The notes below the pieces were generated by a model. The model saw only the letters and a list, made by a program, of their open reading frames with translations. It searched no databases and was not told where the DNA came from. From Gaoshiqia sp050178015 (GTDB lineage: Bacteria > Bacteroidota > Bacteroidia > Bacteroidales > Prolixibacteraceae), in NCBI GenBank assembly GCA_050178015.1, contig JBFXGM010000010.1, positions 1 through 64,000 on the forward strand: a DNA stretch of 64,000 nt, written 5' to 3'. Positions 52,678 to 61,084 of this stretch are shown piece by piece (within the stretch, counting starts at the first letter, position 1; the number at the start of each line of letters is the position of its first letter). The position numbers were made by a program, and so were the translations under genes.

Positions 52678-54054
52678 ATGGCCAGACACAAAAAGATTTA
52701 CTTGGACGAGGCAGATATGCCTAAACAATGGTATAACCTGGCGCCCGACCTACCCACTCCGCTAAACCCGCCTTTGGGCCCGGGTGGTGTGCCGGTAACC
52801 CCGGAAATGCTTGCCCCTGTGTTCCCGATGAACCTGATTGAGCAGGAAGTGAGCATGGAGCGCTGGATCGATATTCCTGAAGAAATTCGCCAAATTCTGT
52901 TCCGCTGGCGGCCAAGTCCGCTCATCCGGGCTTACGAACTGGAAGAAGCCCTGGGAACTCCGGCGAAGATTTACTACAAAAACGAAGGCGTTTCACCTGC
53001 CGGAAGCCACAAACCCAACACAGCTGGTGCTCAAGCTTGGTACAACAAGCAGTTCGGCATTAAAAAGCTAACGACCGAAACCGGAGCCGGACAGTGGGGA
53101 TCGGCCTTGTCGTTTGCCTGCTCCATCATTGGTGGCATCGAGTGCAAGGTGTATATGGTTCGTGTCAGTTTCGACCAGAAGCCTTTCCGCAAAATGATGA
53201 TGCAAACCTGGGGCGGCACCTGCATCGCCAGTCCGAGTACCGAAACCCAGGCCGGGCGCGACATCCTGGCCAAGTATCCGGACACCCCCGGATCGCTGGG
53301 AATTGCCATTTCCGAAGCGATAGAAGCTGCTGTGACCGACCCAACCGGCCAAACCCGCTACTCGCTGGGCTCGGTGCTGAACCACGTGATGTTGCACCAA
53401 ACCATCATCGGCCTCGAAGCTAAAAAACAGCTGGCCAAAGTAGGCATCAGCAAACCCGATGTGGTGATCGGCTGTTGTGGCGGCGGAAGTAACTTCGCTG
53501 GTTTGTCGTTCCCGTTCATTTACGACAAAATTCATGGAGCCGATATCCAGGTGATTGGAGCCGAACCGTTCTCGTGCCCATCACTTACGAAAGCCCCGTT
53601 CATTTATGACCACGGCGATGTGGCCCAAATGACCCCGCTGATGGCCATGCACAGTCTCGGCCATAACTTCATCCCGGCGCCCATCCACGCCGGTGGTTTG
53701 CGCTATCACGGCATGGCGCCGCTCGTAAGTGCTGCTCTGCGCGACGGGTTGATGGAGGCGCAGGCCATCCACCAAAGCGAATGTTTCGAGGCTGGCCTGT
53801 TGTTTGCCAAAACCGAAGGCATCATCCCGGCGCCGGAAACTACCCATGCCATTGCGGCTACCATCCGCGAAGCTAAAAAAGCCAAAGAGGAAGGCAAGGA
53901 AAAAGTCATCCTGTTCAATTTCTCCGGACACGGTTTGATGGACCTGGTGGGCTACGATAAATACTTGGCCGGGCAATTGTCTGATTACGAATACCCGGAA
54001 CATGAAATAGAGGCCAACCTCTCTCAATTGAAAGGATTCCCGCTTCCCAAATAA
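52678..54054 (+). CDS. trpB: Tryptophan synthase beta chain, TrpB2 type
   Basis: A 458-residue PLP enzyme of the TrpB-like (TrpB2) class, longer at the N terminus than TrpB1. The PLP lysine is K112 in GSHKPNTAGAQAW; ETGAGQWGSALSFA and GCCGGGSNFAGL (phosphate loop) are visible. It joins indole and serine to make tryptophan and, as TrpB2, is expected to work without TrpA. No other trp biosynthetic gene is adjacent. It is preceded by the leader peptide and attenuator, so its transcription should rise when charged tRNA-Trp is scarce. Confidence 0.93.
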   Translation: MARHKKIYLDEADMPKQWYNLAPDLPTPLNPPLGPGGVPVTPEMLAPVFPMNLIEQEVSMERWIDIPEEIRQILFRWRPSPLIRAYELEEALGTPAKIYYKNEGVSPAGSHKPNTAGAQAWYNKQFGIKKLTTETGAGQWGSALSFACSIIGGIECKVYMVRVSFDQKPFRKMMMQTWGGTCIASPSTETQAGRDILAKYPDTPGSLGIAISEAIEAAVTDPTGQTRYSLGSVLNHVMLHQTIIGLEAKKQLAKVGISKPDVVIGCCGGGSNFAGLSFPFIYDKIHGADIQVIGAEPFSCPSLTKAPFIYDHGDVAQMTPLMAMHSLGHNFIPAPIHAGGLRYHGMAPLVSAALRDGLMEAQAIHQSECFEAGLLFAKTEGIIPAPETTHAIAATIREAKKAKEEGKEKVILFNFSGHGLMDLVGYDKYLAGQLSDYEYPEHEIEANLSQLKGFPLPK

Positions 54055-54185
54055 ACAGCATTAAAATAAGGAAGAGCAGAGCAGAAGTTTCGGCATTGTC
54101 CGGGGCTTCTGTTTCTGTTTAAAAGGAAACCGTTTCGCATGGGAGGCTATCTTCTGAATAAAATCGGACAATACAGTATTTTGCT

Positions 54186-54193
54186 TAACTTTG
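54186..54193 (+). promoter_or_regulatory. Candidate -7 element for rbfA
   Basis: TAACTTTG, a perfect TAnnTTTG match 23 nt before the rbfA ATG. It supports the ATG at 54217 over the upstream one at 54139. Confidence 0.5.
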
Positions 54194-54216
54194 CAGCTGA
54201 CAAGCAAATTTCGAAA

Positions 54217-54555
54217 ATGGAATCAACTCGACAGCAGAAAATAAGCCGGTTACTGCAAAAAGAACTGGCCGACATTTTTCAAAAAGAAAGCCGTACCCTG
54301 TTTATGGGTAAAATAATCAGCGTTACCACGGTGCGTGTAAGTCCCGATTTGGCGATGGCCCGGTCGTATATCAGCATCTTCCCTTCCGAAAATGCCCGGG
54401 AAGTTTTAAAGCAAATCCGTATTGCCAATCCCAAAATCAGGGGACTTTTGGGGCGCCGGGTAGGAAAACAACTTCGCGTTATTCCCGAACTGGAGTTTTA
54501 CATTGATGACAGCCTCGATTATATCGATAAAATTGACGATCTCCTGAAATCATAA
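54217..54555 (+). CDS. rbfA: 30S ribosome-binding factor A
   Basis: A 112-residue KH-like protein needed for late 16S rRNA processing and cold adaptation. Family hallmarks: STRQQKISRLLQKELADIF at the start, the strand ISVTTVRVSPDLAMARSYISIF and the end IPELEFYIDDSLDY. The start at 54217 gives the standard N terminus and lies just after a TAnnTTTG element. First of a row with the methyltransferase and permease genes. Confidence 0.93.
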   Translation: MESTRQQKISRLLQKELADIFQKESRTLFMGKIISVTTVRVSPDLAMARSYISIFPSENAREVLKQIRIANPKIRGLLGRRVGKQLRVIPELEFYIDDSLDYIDKIDDLLKS

Positions 54556-54570
54556 ATTAGTCGCAGTATT

Positions 54571-54613
54571 CAGTCGCAGTCGCAGAAACTGTGACTGTAA
54601 ACTGTGACTGAGA
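54571..54613. repeat. Intergenic microrepeats (6-bp and 13-bp units)
   Basis: CAGTCG-CAGTCG-CAG is followed by two copies of ACTGTGACTG in 13-bp units (54588-54600 and 54601-54613). The two halves are near-complementary (CAGTCGCAG versus CTGTGACTG) and could fold into a hairpin ending 9 nt before the methyltransferase start. Confidence 0.65.
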
Positions 54614-54622
54614 ACTAAAAAT

Positions 54623-55438
54623 ATGCAATACGATCCGATCAAACGTTCGCTGGGGAGGGTGTTCAACCAAACACCGGCACTGAGAAAGCTTTTCTACCGG
54701 CTGCTCGATCTGCTGCTGCTGCGTGCCTGGCATGTTCGGAAAGAGCTAAAAAAGCTGAATCTTCACGGGGCAGTACAAATTTTGGATGCCGGGTCGGGTT
54801 TTGGTCAATACACCTACCGCATGAGCCGGATGTTCCCGAAGGCCAGCATCCTGGCGGTGGATGTTAAAGAAGAGCAAATTGCCGATTGCAACCGTTTTTT
54901 TGGAAAAATCAAGCTGGCTGACCGGGTGCGTTTTGAAGCAGCAGACCTCACCCGGTTTGTGCAACCCGACAAATTCAGCCTCATTATTTCGATTGACGTG
55001 ATGGAACACATCGAAGAAGATGTGCAGGTATTTCGCAATTTTCACCAATCATTGACGGAAGATGGTGTGTTGCTCATTTCCACGCCATCGGACCAGGGAG
55101 GCTCGGATGTGCACGACCATGACCACCAAGAGGGGGTGCATGGCTTTATTGACGAGCACGTTCGCGATGGCTACAACATCCGCGAAATAGAAGATAAGTT
55201 GAAATTGGCAGGGTTTTCCCGGGTTGAGGCTCGCTATTCGTATGGCAAACCCGGTCGCCTGTCATGGCGTCTTTCCATGAAATACCCCATCCAACTGCTT
55301 GGGGCGAGCAAGTTGTTCTTCATCCTGTTGCCCTTCTACTACCTGATTGTCTTTCCATTGGCTGCGTTCCTGAATTATTTGGATGTGAAGGGCCGCCATG
55401 CCACCGGTACCGGATTAATTGTCAAAGCTTCCAAATAA
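54623..55438 (+). CDS. Class I SAM-dependent methyltransferase
   Basis: A 271-residue methyltransferase: SAM motif I ILDAGSGFGQYTY (about 53-65), acidic motif VDVKEEQ, and DVMEHIEEDVQVFRNFHQSL (UbiE/COQ5-like post-I motif). The C terminus has a hydrophobic hairpin (about 220-250), suggesting membrane association and a lipid, quinone or lipid-linked substrate. The stop codon abuts the TTG start of the permease gene with no spacer. The exact substrate is unknown. Confidence 0.85.
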   Translation: MQYDPIKRSLGRVFNQTPALRKLFYRLLDLLLLRAWHVRKELKKLNLHGAVQILDAGSGFGQYTYRMSRMFPKASILAVDVKEEQIADCNRFFGKIKLADRVRFEAADLTRFVQPDKFSLIISIDVMEHIEEDVQVFRNFHQSLTEDGVLLISTPSDQGGSDVHDHDHQEGVHGFIDEHVRDGYNIREIEDKLKLAGFSRVEARYSYGKPGRLSWRLSMKYPIQLLGASKLFFILLPFYYLIVFPLAAFLNYLDVKGRHATGTGLIVKASK

Positions 55439-56644
55439 TTGAAACTGGCCTTTTACATAGCGCGCCGTTACCTGATTTCGAAGAAATCGGTCCATGTGAT
55501 CAACCTGATCTCGGGCTTGTCGGTTGTAGGTGTTGCAGTGGGTACTTTGGCGCTGATTGTGGTGCTTTCAGCCTTCAACGGGATCGACCTGTTTATCCGC
55601 GATTTGCTGTCCAGCTTTGATCCCGACCTGAAAATTACCGTGGCCGAGGGCAAAAGTTTTTCGGCTAAGGGGCATATTTTTGACGAGGTAACCAAGCTGG
55701 AAGGTGTTGCTTCCTGGACGCAGGTGGTGGAAGAAAATGCGCTCCTTCAGTACGACGACCGGCAAAAATATGCAGTGGTGAAAGGTGTGGAACCCAACTA
55801 TGCCTCGTTTTCCGGCTTGGATTCCATGATTATTAACGGGCAGTTTATGCTGGAAAGCGGGCCGCATCAGTTTGCTGTCATCGGGCAGGGGGTGGCCGTT
55901 GACCTGTCGGTTGGCATAAACTTCGTTGACCCCATTCATGTTTACTATCCAAAGAAAGAACAACGAAACCAAATCACACTGGAAAATTCGTTCAACCACG
56001 AATCCTTGTTCCCTTCCGGCGTGTTTTCGGTGCAGCAGGAAATCGACAGCAAATACATACTGGTGCCCATTGCCTTTGCGCGCTCCATTTTTCAGTTGGA
56101 AGACAGGGTTACGTCACTGGAGCTTAAATTGAAGGAGGGCGTTGAAGTCAGCCAGGTGAAGTCGCAGGTGCAGCAATTGCTGGGACCGGGCTTCCGGGTG
56201 CAAGACCGTTTTGAACAACACGAATTTTTGTATCGGGTGATGCGCTCCGAAAAATGGAGCAGCTTTATGATTCTGAGTTTTATTTTGGTGATTGCCTCGT
56301 TTAACCTCCTGGGGTCGCTCACCATGATTATCATCGATAAAAAGGACGACATCCACATCCTCGAAAGCATGGGTGCCGGCAGCCGGCTCATCCGGATGAT
56401 TTTTCTGCTCGAAGGCTGGCTGATTTCAGCCATTGGTGCCTTTGCCGGTCTGGTACTGGGAATTGGCCTGGTATGGGCCCAAAAAAACTTTGAACTGCTG
56501 AAATTGCCCGGCGATGGCGCCTTTGCCATTTCGGCCTACCCCGTACAGCTTCAATTGCCCGATGTGGCCGCTACCTTGCTCATTGTGCTGGGCATCGGCT
56601 TCCTGGCGGCCTGGTACCCGGTAAAGAGTTTGGCAAAGCGATAA
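55439..56644 (+). CDS. FtsX-like ABC permease, LolC/LolE type
   Basis: A 401-residue permease: first helix after KLAFYIARRYLISKKS, a large periplasmic domain (about 45-265, MacB/LolE-like core), then three helices in the FtsX domain (SFILVIASFNLLGSLTMIIIDKKDDIHILESMGA is diagnostic). The LolCDE complex moves lipoproteins out of the inner membrane, which fits the many lipoproteins here. No lolD ATPase is adjacent. The start is TTG at 55439, directly after the upstream TAA, giving the canonical N terminus; no ATG is suitably placed. Confidence 0.88.
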   Translation: MKLAFYIARRYLISKKSVHVINLISGLSVVGVAVGTLALIVVLSAFNGIDLFIRDLLSSFDPDLKITVAEGKSFSAKGHIFDEVTKLEGVASWTQVVEENALLQYDDRQKYAVVKGVEPNYASFSGLDSMIINGQFMLESGPHQFAVIGQGVAVDLSVGINFVDPIHVYYPKKEQRNQITLENSFNHESLFPSGVFSVQQEIDSKYILVPIAFARSIFQLEDRVTSLELKLKEGVEVSQVKSQVQQLLGPGFRVQDRFEQHEFLYRVMRSEKWSSFMILSFILVIASFNLLGSLTMIIIDKKDDIHILESMGAGSRLIRMIFLLEGWLISAIGAFAGLVLGIGLVWAQKNFELLKLPGDGAFAISAYPVQLQLPDVAATLLIVLGIGFLAAWYPVKSLAKR

Positions 56645-56723
56645 GCGACGGAGGACAATTAGATTCTGTTTGTTTGAGTTTTCAAAAAAAAGCACAGACT
56701 TTTTTACAACAGAAAAGCTCCAA

Positions 56724-57428
56724 CTATTCCACAAATTTATAGCCGATCCCTTTCAGGGTTTTGATATGGTCGTTGCCGATTTTCTCGCGAAGCTTGCGGA
56801 TATGAACGTCGATGGTACGGTCTCCCACCACCACATTATCGCCCCACACCGAATAGTATATTTCTTCGCGGGTGAACACCTTTCCGGGTTTCGACACGAG
56901 CAGGGAAAGCAATTCAAATTCTTTTCGCGGCAGCACCATCTCTTCGTTGCTCATTTTAATCAGGTAGCGTTCTTTGTCGATAACCAGTTCGCCAATGGTG
57001 ACGGTATTGCTGTTTTCTACCGGCACTGCTGTTGTTGTGCTGCTGCTACCGGTGCGTTTTAACAAAGCTTTCACCCGGCTGACAAGCACCTTTGGGCGGA
57101 TGGGCTTGGTGATGTAATCGTCGGCACCGGCCTCAAAACCGGCTATTTGGGAATAATCTTCTCCCCGTGCTGTCAGAAAGGCGATAATACTTCCCTGTAA
57201 GGCCGGAATTTTACGCATTTCCTCGCAGGCGGCAATGCCATCCATTTCGGGCATCATCACGTCCAGGATAATCAGGTGGGGGAGTTTCTTCTCGGCAATT
57301 TTGATGGCTTCGGCGCCATTCTGTGCCGTATATACTTTGAAACCTTCTTTTTCGAGATTATAGCTAATGAATTCGAGGATATCCACTTCGTCGTCAACCA
57401 GCAGGATTTTGTATTTTTCGTCGCTCAT
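56724..57428 (-). CDS. phoB: OmpR/PhoB-family response regulator
   Basis: A 234-residue two-domain regulator: receiver (about 5-125; phospho-acceptor D56 in LIILDVMMPEMDG, K in ITKPIRP) and a winged helix (about 140-233, with VFTREEIYYSVWGDNVVVGDRTIDVHIRKLREKIG). It is encoded 94 nt after the histidine kinase and beside a phosphate transporter with a Pho-box-like promoter, so phosphate control is likely; the name rests on context and family, since many Bacteroidota OmpR regulators look alike. Confidence 0.85.
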   Translation of the reverse strand: MSDEKYKILLVDDEVDILEFISYNLEKEGFKVYTAQNGAEAIKIAEKKLPHLIILDVMMPEMDGIAACEEMRKIPALQGSIIAFLTARGEDYSQIAGFEAGADDYITKPIRPKVLVSRVKALLKRTGSSSTTTAVPVENSNTVTIGELVIDKERYLIKMSNEEMVLPRKEFELLSLLVSKPGKVFTREEIYYSVWGDNVVVGDRTIDVHIRKLREKIGNDHIKTLKGIGYKFVE

Positions 57429-57522
57429 AATGGCACTTGTTAAGAGATACTAAAGGTATTCTGATTGTATTAACAAAACATTACAAATTCATTAAAAAAG
57501 AATTTCACGAAAATTACCAATT

Positions 57523-58560
57523 TCATTTGGCTTTTTCAAGGGTGAAGGTGAAAGTTGTTCCTTCGTCAACCACTGATTTAACGTTGATGGTTTGCTTGTG
57601 CGCCTCAATGATGTGCTTCACGATGGACAAGCCCAGGCCGGTGCCCCCCTGCTCACGCGAGCGGGATTTGTCAACCCGGTAGAACCGTTCGAACACACGC
57701 GGAAGGTCGTTCTTTTCGATCCCGATCCCATTATCCATCACTTCGATCATGACATTTCCGGCCAAATCGTAAAACGACACTTTCACAAAACCTTTTCGTT
57801 TGCCGTATTTTATCCCGTTGGCTACCAGGTTGGTCATCACTTCCATGATCCGCTTTTTGTCGGCACGTACCAACACGGGTTTTTCGGGCCGCTCAAAAAC
57901 CAGCTGCATTTTTCGTTCGTTGGCCATCATCATCTCCATTTCGAACACTTCATCCACCATCTTTACCAGGTCGAAATTTTCAATGCGCAGCTTCAGTTCG
58001 CCCGATTCGAGTTTGGTGATCGATTCCAGATCTTCCACAATGGAGATCATCCGGTCGATGCTTTTTTCGGTGCGTTTCAGATAAAGCTTGTTGATTTTCG
58101 GGTCGTCCAGGCCTCCTTCCAGCAAGGTGAGGATATACCCCTGGATGTTGAAGATGGGGGTTTTGAGTTCGTGCGAAACGTTGCCTACAAATTCTTTACG
58201 GTAGCGCTCCAGGTCTTTCAGCCGGGTGATTTCCTGGGTCTGGTTTTTGGCCCACTCTTCTACTTCGCGGCGAACATCTGCAATTACGTTTCCCTCCTGA
58301 GCGGCCTTCTTCCCCTTGGCTTTTTCCTGTACCGGGATTTCGCGGATTACTTTGTAGATGGGCTCGATTTTATCGTTGATATATTTTTTCAGGATGAAAA
58401 CAATGCTTAAGTAAATCAGTGCAAAGAAAATGGCAACAAGCAGCAGGTTGATATAAACCGGGCTACCGGAATAGGTTGCCAACAGAGCGAAAAACAGAAA
58501 TAATACAGTGATCATCAAGGCGATATAAAAAGCCAGTTTTCGTACCGGGTAGGTCTTCAT
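57523..58560 (-). CDS. phoR: Sensor histidine kinase, PhoR-like
   Basis: A 345-residue kinase: two transmembrane helices near the N terminus (about 8-30 and 36-58) with almost no periplasmic loop, a HAMP-like linker, HisKA with FVGNVSHELKTPIF (phospho-His), and HATPase_c (N box LVANGIKYG, G1 DNGIGIE, G2 GGTGLGLSIVKHI). No PAS domain. Lacking an external sensor fits PhoR-type kinases that take their signal from the transporter and PhoU. Start at the ATG at 58560; an upstream ATG adds 11 residues. Divergent from pit. Confidence 0.85.
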   Translation of the reverse strand: MKTYPVRKLAFYIALMITVLFLFFALLATYSGSPVYINLLLVAIFFALIYLSIVFILKKYINDKIEPIYKVIREIPVQEKAKGKKAAQEGNVIADVRREVEEWAKNQTQEITRLKDLERYRKEFVGNVSHELKTPIFNIQGYILTLLEGGLDDPKINKLYLKRTEKSIDRMISIVEDLESITKLESGELKLRIENFDLVKMVDEVFEMEMMMANERKMQLVFERPEKPVLVRADKKRIMEVMTNLVANGIKYGKRKGFVKVSFYDLAGNVMIEVMDNGIGIEKNDLPRVFERFYRVDKSRSREQGGTGLGLSIVKHIIEAHKQTINVKSVVDEGTTFTFTLEKAK

Positions 58561-58612
58561 TTCATCATAATTTTGCCGGTAAAAATATAACAAAAATCAT
58601 TGTTCATCCTCA

Positions 58613-58651
58613 TTAACAGTAAATTGATGGTTAGTTAACACTAATTTAATA
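58613..58651 (+). promoter_or_regulatory. Pho-box-like hexamer array upstream of pit
   Basis: Four hexamers at exact 11-bp steps: TTAACA (58613), TTGATG (58624), TTAACA (58635) and TTAATA (58646). The TT(A/T)ACA direct repeat with 11-bp period is the known PhoP/PhoB operator pattern of Bacillus. The array ends 31 nt before the -7 element, where a recognisable -33 TTG is missing, as expected at an activator-dependent promoter. Confidence 0.65.
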
Positions 58652-58682
58652 CACATGGGGCTACAGCTCTTTACTTAGCGTA

Positions 58683-58690
58683 TATTTTTG
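58683..58690 (+). promoter_or_regulatory. Candidate -7 element for pit
   Basis: TATTTTTG, a perfect TAnnTTTG match 27 nt before the ATG at 58718. Confidence 0.55.
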
Positions 58691-58717
58691 CACGCGTTTA
58701 TATTCAATCTTAAGTAC

Positions 58718-60970
58718 ATGGAACAATACTACCTTATTCTGGTTGTAGTCTTGTTTGCTCTGGCCATATCCGATCTGGTTGTTGGAGTAAGTAATGACGC
58801 TGTCAACTTTCTGAATTCTGCTATCGGATCAAAAGCAGCCCCAAAGTGGATCATTTTTACCGTCGCTGCACTCGGTGTGCTGGTCGGCTCCGTTTTTTCG
58901 AGCGGGATGATGGAGGTTGCCCGCAAGGGGATTTTTCATCCCGACATGTTCATGTTTTCCGAGATCATGATCATCTTTTTGGCGGTGATGATCACGGATG
59001 TGATTTTGCTGGACATGTTCAACACATTTGGCTTGCCTACATCTACCACAGTTTCTATTGTGTTTGAACTTTTGGGATCGGCCGTTGCCGTTTCGTTGGT
59101 GAAAATTCAACGGGCAGGCGACAGTATCAGCACCCTTTACAAATACATCAACAGCGAAAAGGCGCTGGCCATTATTTCCGGCATCCTGATCTCGGTTATT
59201 ATTGCCTTTGCGGTTGGTGCTATTGTGCAGTACATTTCGCGGTTGGTTTTTTCGTTCCGGCAACACCGGACGCTAAAATATTACGGCGCCATTTTCGGTG
59301 GACTTTCGATTGCCGCCATGACGTATTTTATGCTGATCAAAGGGGCCAAAGGTGCTACGTTTATGTCGGAAGAATTGGTGGCTTTTTTAATGGATAACAT
59401 TTTCAATTTGTTGCTAATCAGTTTTATTGGCTGGACCATCATTCTGCAATTATTGTATTGGATTTTCAAGATTGATATTCCCAAAATGATTGTGTTGGTG
59501 GGAACATTTGGCTTGGCTATGGCTTTTGCCGGGAACGACCTGGTCAACTTCATTGGGGTGCCGTTGGCTGGTTTTCAATCTTTTACTGCCTGGAGTGCAA
59601 GCGGTGGTGTTGGCGCAGATGCCTTTTCGATGGAAATGCTGAAAGGGAAAGTCCCAACCCCGGAGTACATGCTGGTAATTGCGGGGTTGATCATGATCAT
59701 TACGCTCATCACATCCAAAAAAGCGCGGAATGTGGTGGCTACTACCGTTGACCTGTCGCGTCAAAGTGAAGGCGACGAACGTTTTGGCTCATCGGTTTTA
59801 TCGCGGGTAATTGTACGGAAGACAATCCAGGCGAATAAAAATATCCGCAAATTACTTCCCCATCGACTGAATGCGGCCATTGACTCGCGGTTTGAACATC
59901 CGAAGGCAGCGCCTGCCAAAAAAGGAGAAGAGAAGGCTGCTTTCGATAAAATAAGGGCAGCAGTTAACCTGATTGTTTCCGGGATATTGATTTCACTGGG
60001 TACCTCGCTGAAACTTCCGCTTTCGACAACGTACGTTACCTTTATGGTGGCTATGGGTACTTCGCTGGCCGACCGCGCTTGGGGCCGCGAAAGTGCTGTT
60101 TACAGAATTTCCGGTGTGTTTGCCGTAGTTGGCGGTTGGTTTCTTACTGCCTTGGTTGCCTTTTCTGTTTCGGCGGTAATTGCCTGGATTATTTCTATTG
60201 GAGGGAATTATATGGTTTTTGCCTTCATTGTTCTGGCCATTTTCACCATCGCCCGTACGCACATCATCTTAAAGAAAAAGGCTGCCACGCGTAAATCGGA
60301 AGAGGAAGAAAATATTGTTGAAACCGATGAGGCTGACAAGGTGATCGAGAAAACCAAAAAGCAAGTGGTAAATGCGGTGTTGACCATCAACAAAGTTTAT
60401 TCCGTTAGTCTTGAGAGCTTCCTGCGCGAAGACCGGGGCCACCTGAAAGAAGCGCTGGATGCCAAGGATTCGTTTAATAAGAAGACCAAAAAGATGAAGA
60501 ATAAGCTTTCTGAAGTTATTACTACCCTTCAGCAAAGCGATTCGCTCGAGATCGGTCATTTTTATGTCCAGCTGGTTGATTACCTGCGCGAAGTTTTCCA
60601 TTCGCTCAACTATTTGGTAGAGCCTATGTACGAGCACCTTGAAAATAACCACCGCCCCTTTGTAGCGGCCCAGGTGAAAGAATTGAATTCTTTTATTACG
60701 GAGACCAATGATTTTGTCAACCTGACCCTGCATGTGGTTAAGGAAGAACGTTTTGAAGAGATCGACAATATCATCCGCCAGCGCGATGAACTGATCGTGA
60801 AGTTATCGGCCCTCGAAAAAGCTCAGATTAAACGGATTAAAAACAAAGAAGTTAATACCCGGAACTCGGTTCTTTTCTTCAATATGATTACCGAAACAAA
60901 GAACCTGTTGATGAACTATGTCAATTTGATTAAGGCACAACGCGATTTCTTCTCGCGTGCAAAGAAATAG
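58718..60970 (+). CDS. pit: Pit-family inorganic phosphate transporter fused to a PhoU-like domain
   Basis: A 750-residue protein: about ten transmembrane helices forming the two inverted Pit repeats (signatures SDLVVGVSNDAVNFLNSAIGS near the start, GLPTSTTVS, GNDLVNFIGVPLAG and KLPLSTTYVTFMVAMGTSLADRAWG), then a cytosolic helical C-terminal part of about 225 residues with PhoU-like three-helix repeats. It would import phosphate with H+ or Na+, with PhoU built in for signalling to the adjacent PhoR. The TTG ten codons upstream overlaps the -7 element, so the ATG at 58718 is used. Confidence 0.9.
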   Translation: MEQYYLILVVVLFALAISDLVVGVSNDAVNFLNSAIGSKAAPKWIIFTVAALGVLVGSVFSSGMMEVARKGIFHPDMFMFSEIMIIFLAVMITDVILLDMFNTFGLPTSTTVSIVFELLGSAVAVSLVKIQRAGDSISTLYKYINSEKALAIISGILISVIIAFAVGAIVQYISRLVFSFRQHRTLKYYGAIFGGLSIAAMTYFMLIKGAKGATFMSEELVAFLMDNIFNLLLISFIGWTIILQLLYWIFKIDIPKMIVLVGTFGLAMAFAGNDLVNFIGVPLAGFQSFTAWSASGGVGADAFSMEMLKGKVPTPEYMLVIAGLIMIITLITSKKARNVVATTVDLSRQSEGDERFGSSVLSRVIVRKTIQANKNIRKLLPHRLNAAIDSRFEHPKAAPAKKGEEKAAFDKIRAAVNLIVSGILISLGTSLKLPLSTTYVTFMVAMGTSLADRAWGRESAVYRISGVFAVVGGWFLTALVAFSVSAVIAWIISIGGNYMVFAFIVLAIFTIARTHIILKKKAATRKSEEEENIVETDEADKVIEKTKKQVVNAVLTINKVYSVSLESFLREDRGHLKEALDAKDSFNKKTKKMKNKLSEVITTLQQSDSLEIGHFYVQLVDYLREVFHSLNYLVEPMYEHLENNHRPFVAAQVKELNSFITETNDFVNLTLHVVKEERFEEIDNIIRQRDELIVKLSALEKAQIKRIKNKEVNTRNSVLFFNMITETKNLLMNYVNLIKAQRDFFSRAKK

Positions 60971-61084
60971 CGCGGCGTTTCGTTATAAATGACTGAAAAG
61001 TCTGAATAAATGCGATTTATGCGTCTTTATTCAGGCTTTTTTATTGAATAGCTTTCCCATAGAAAGGAATTGTTCCTGAGGTTC

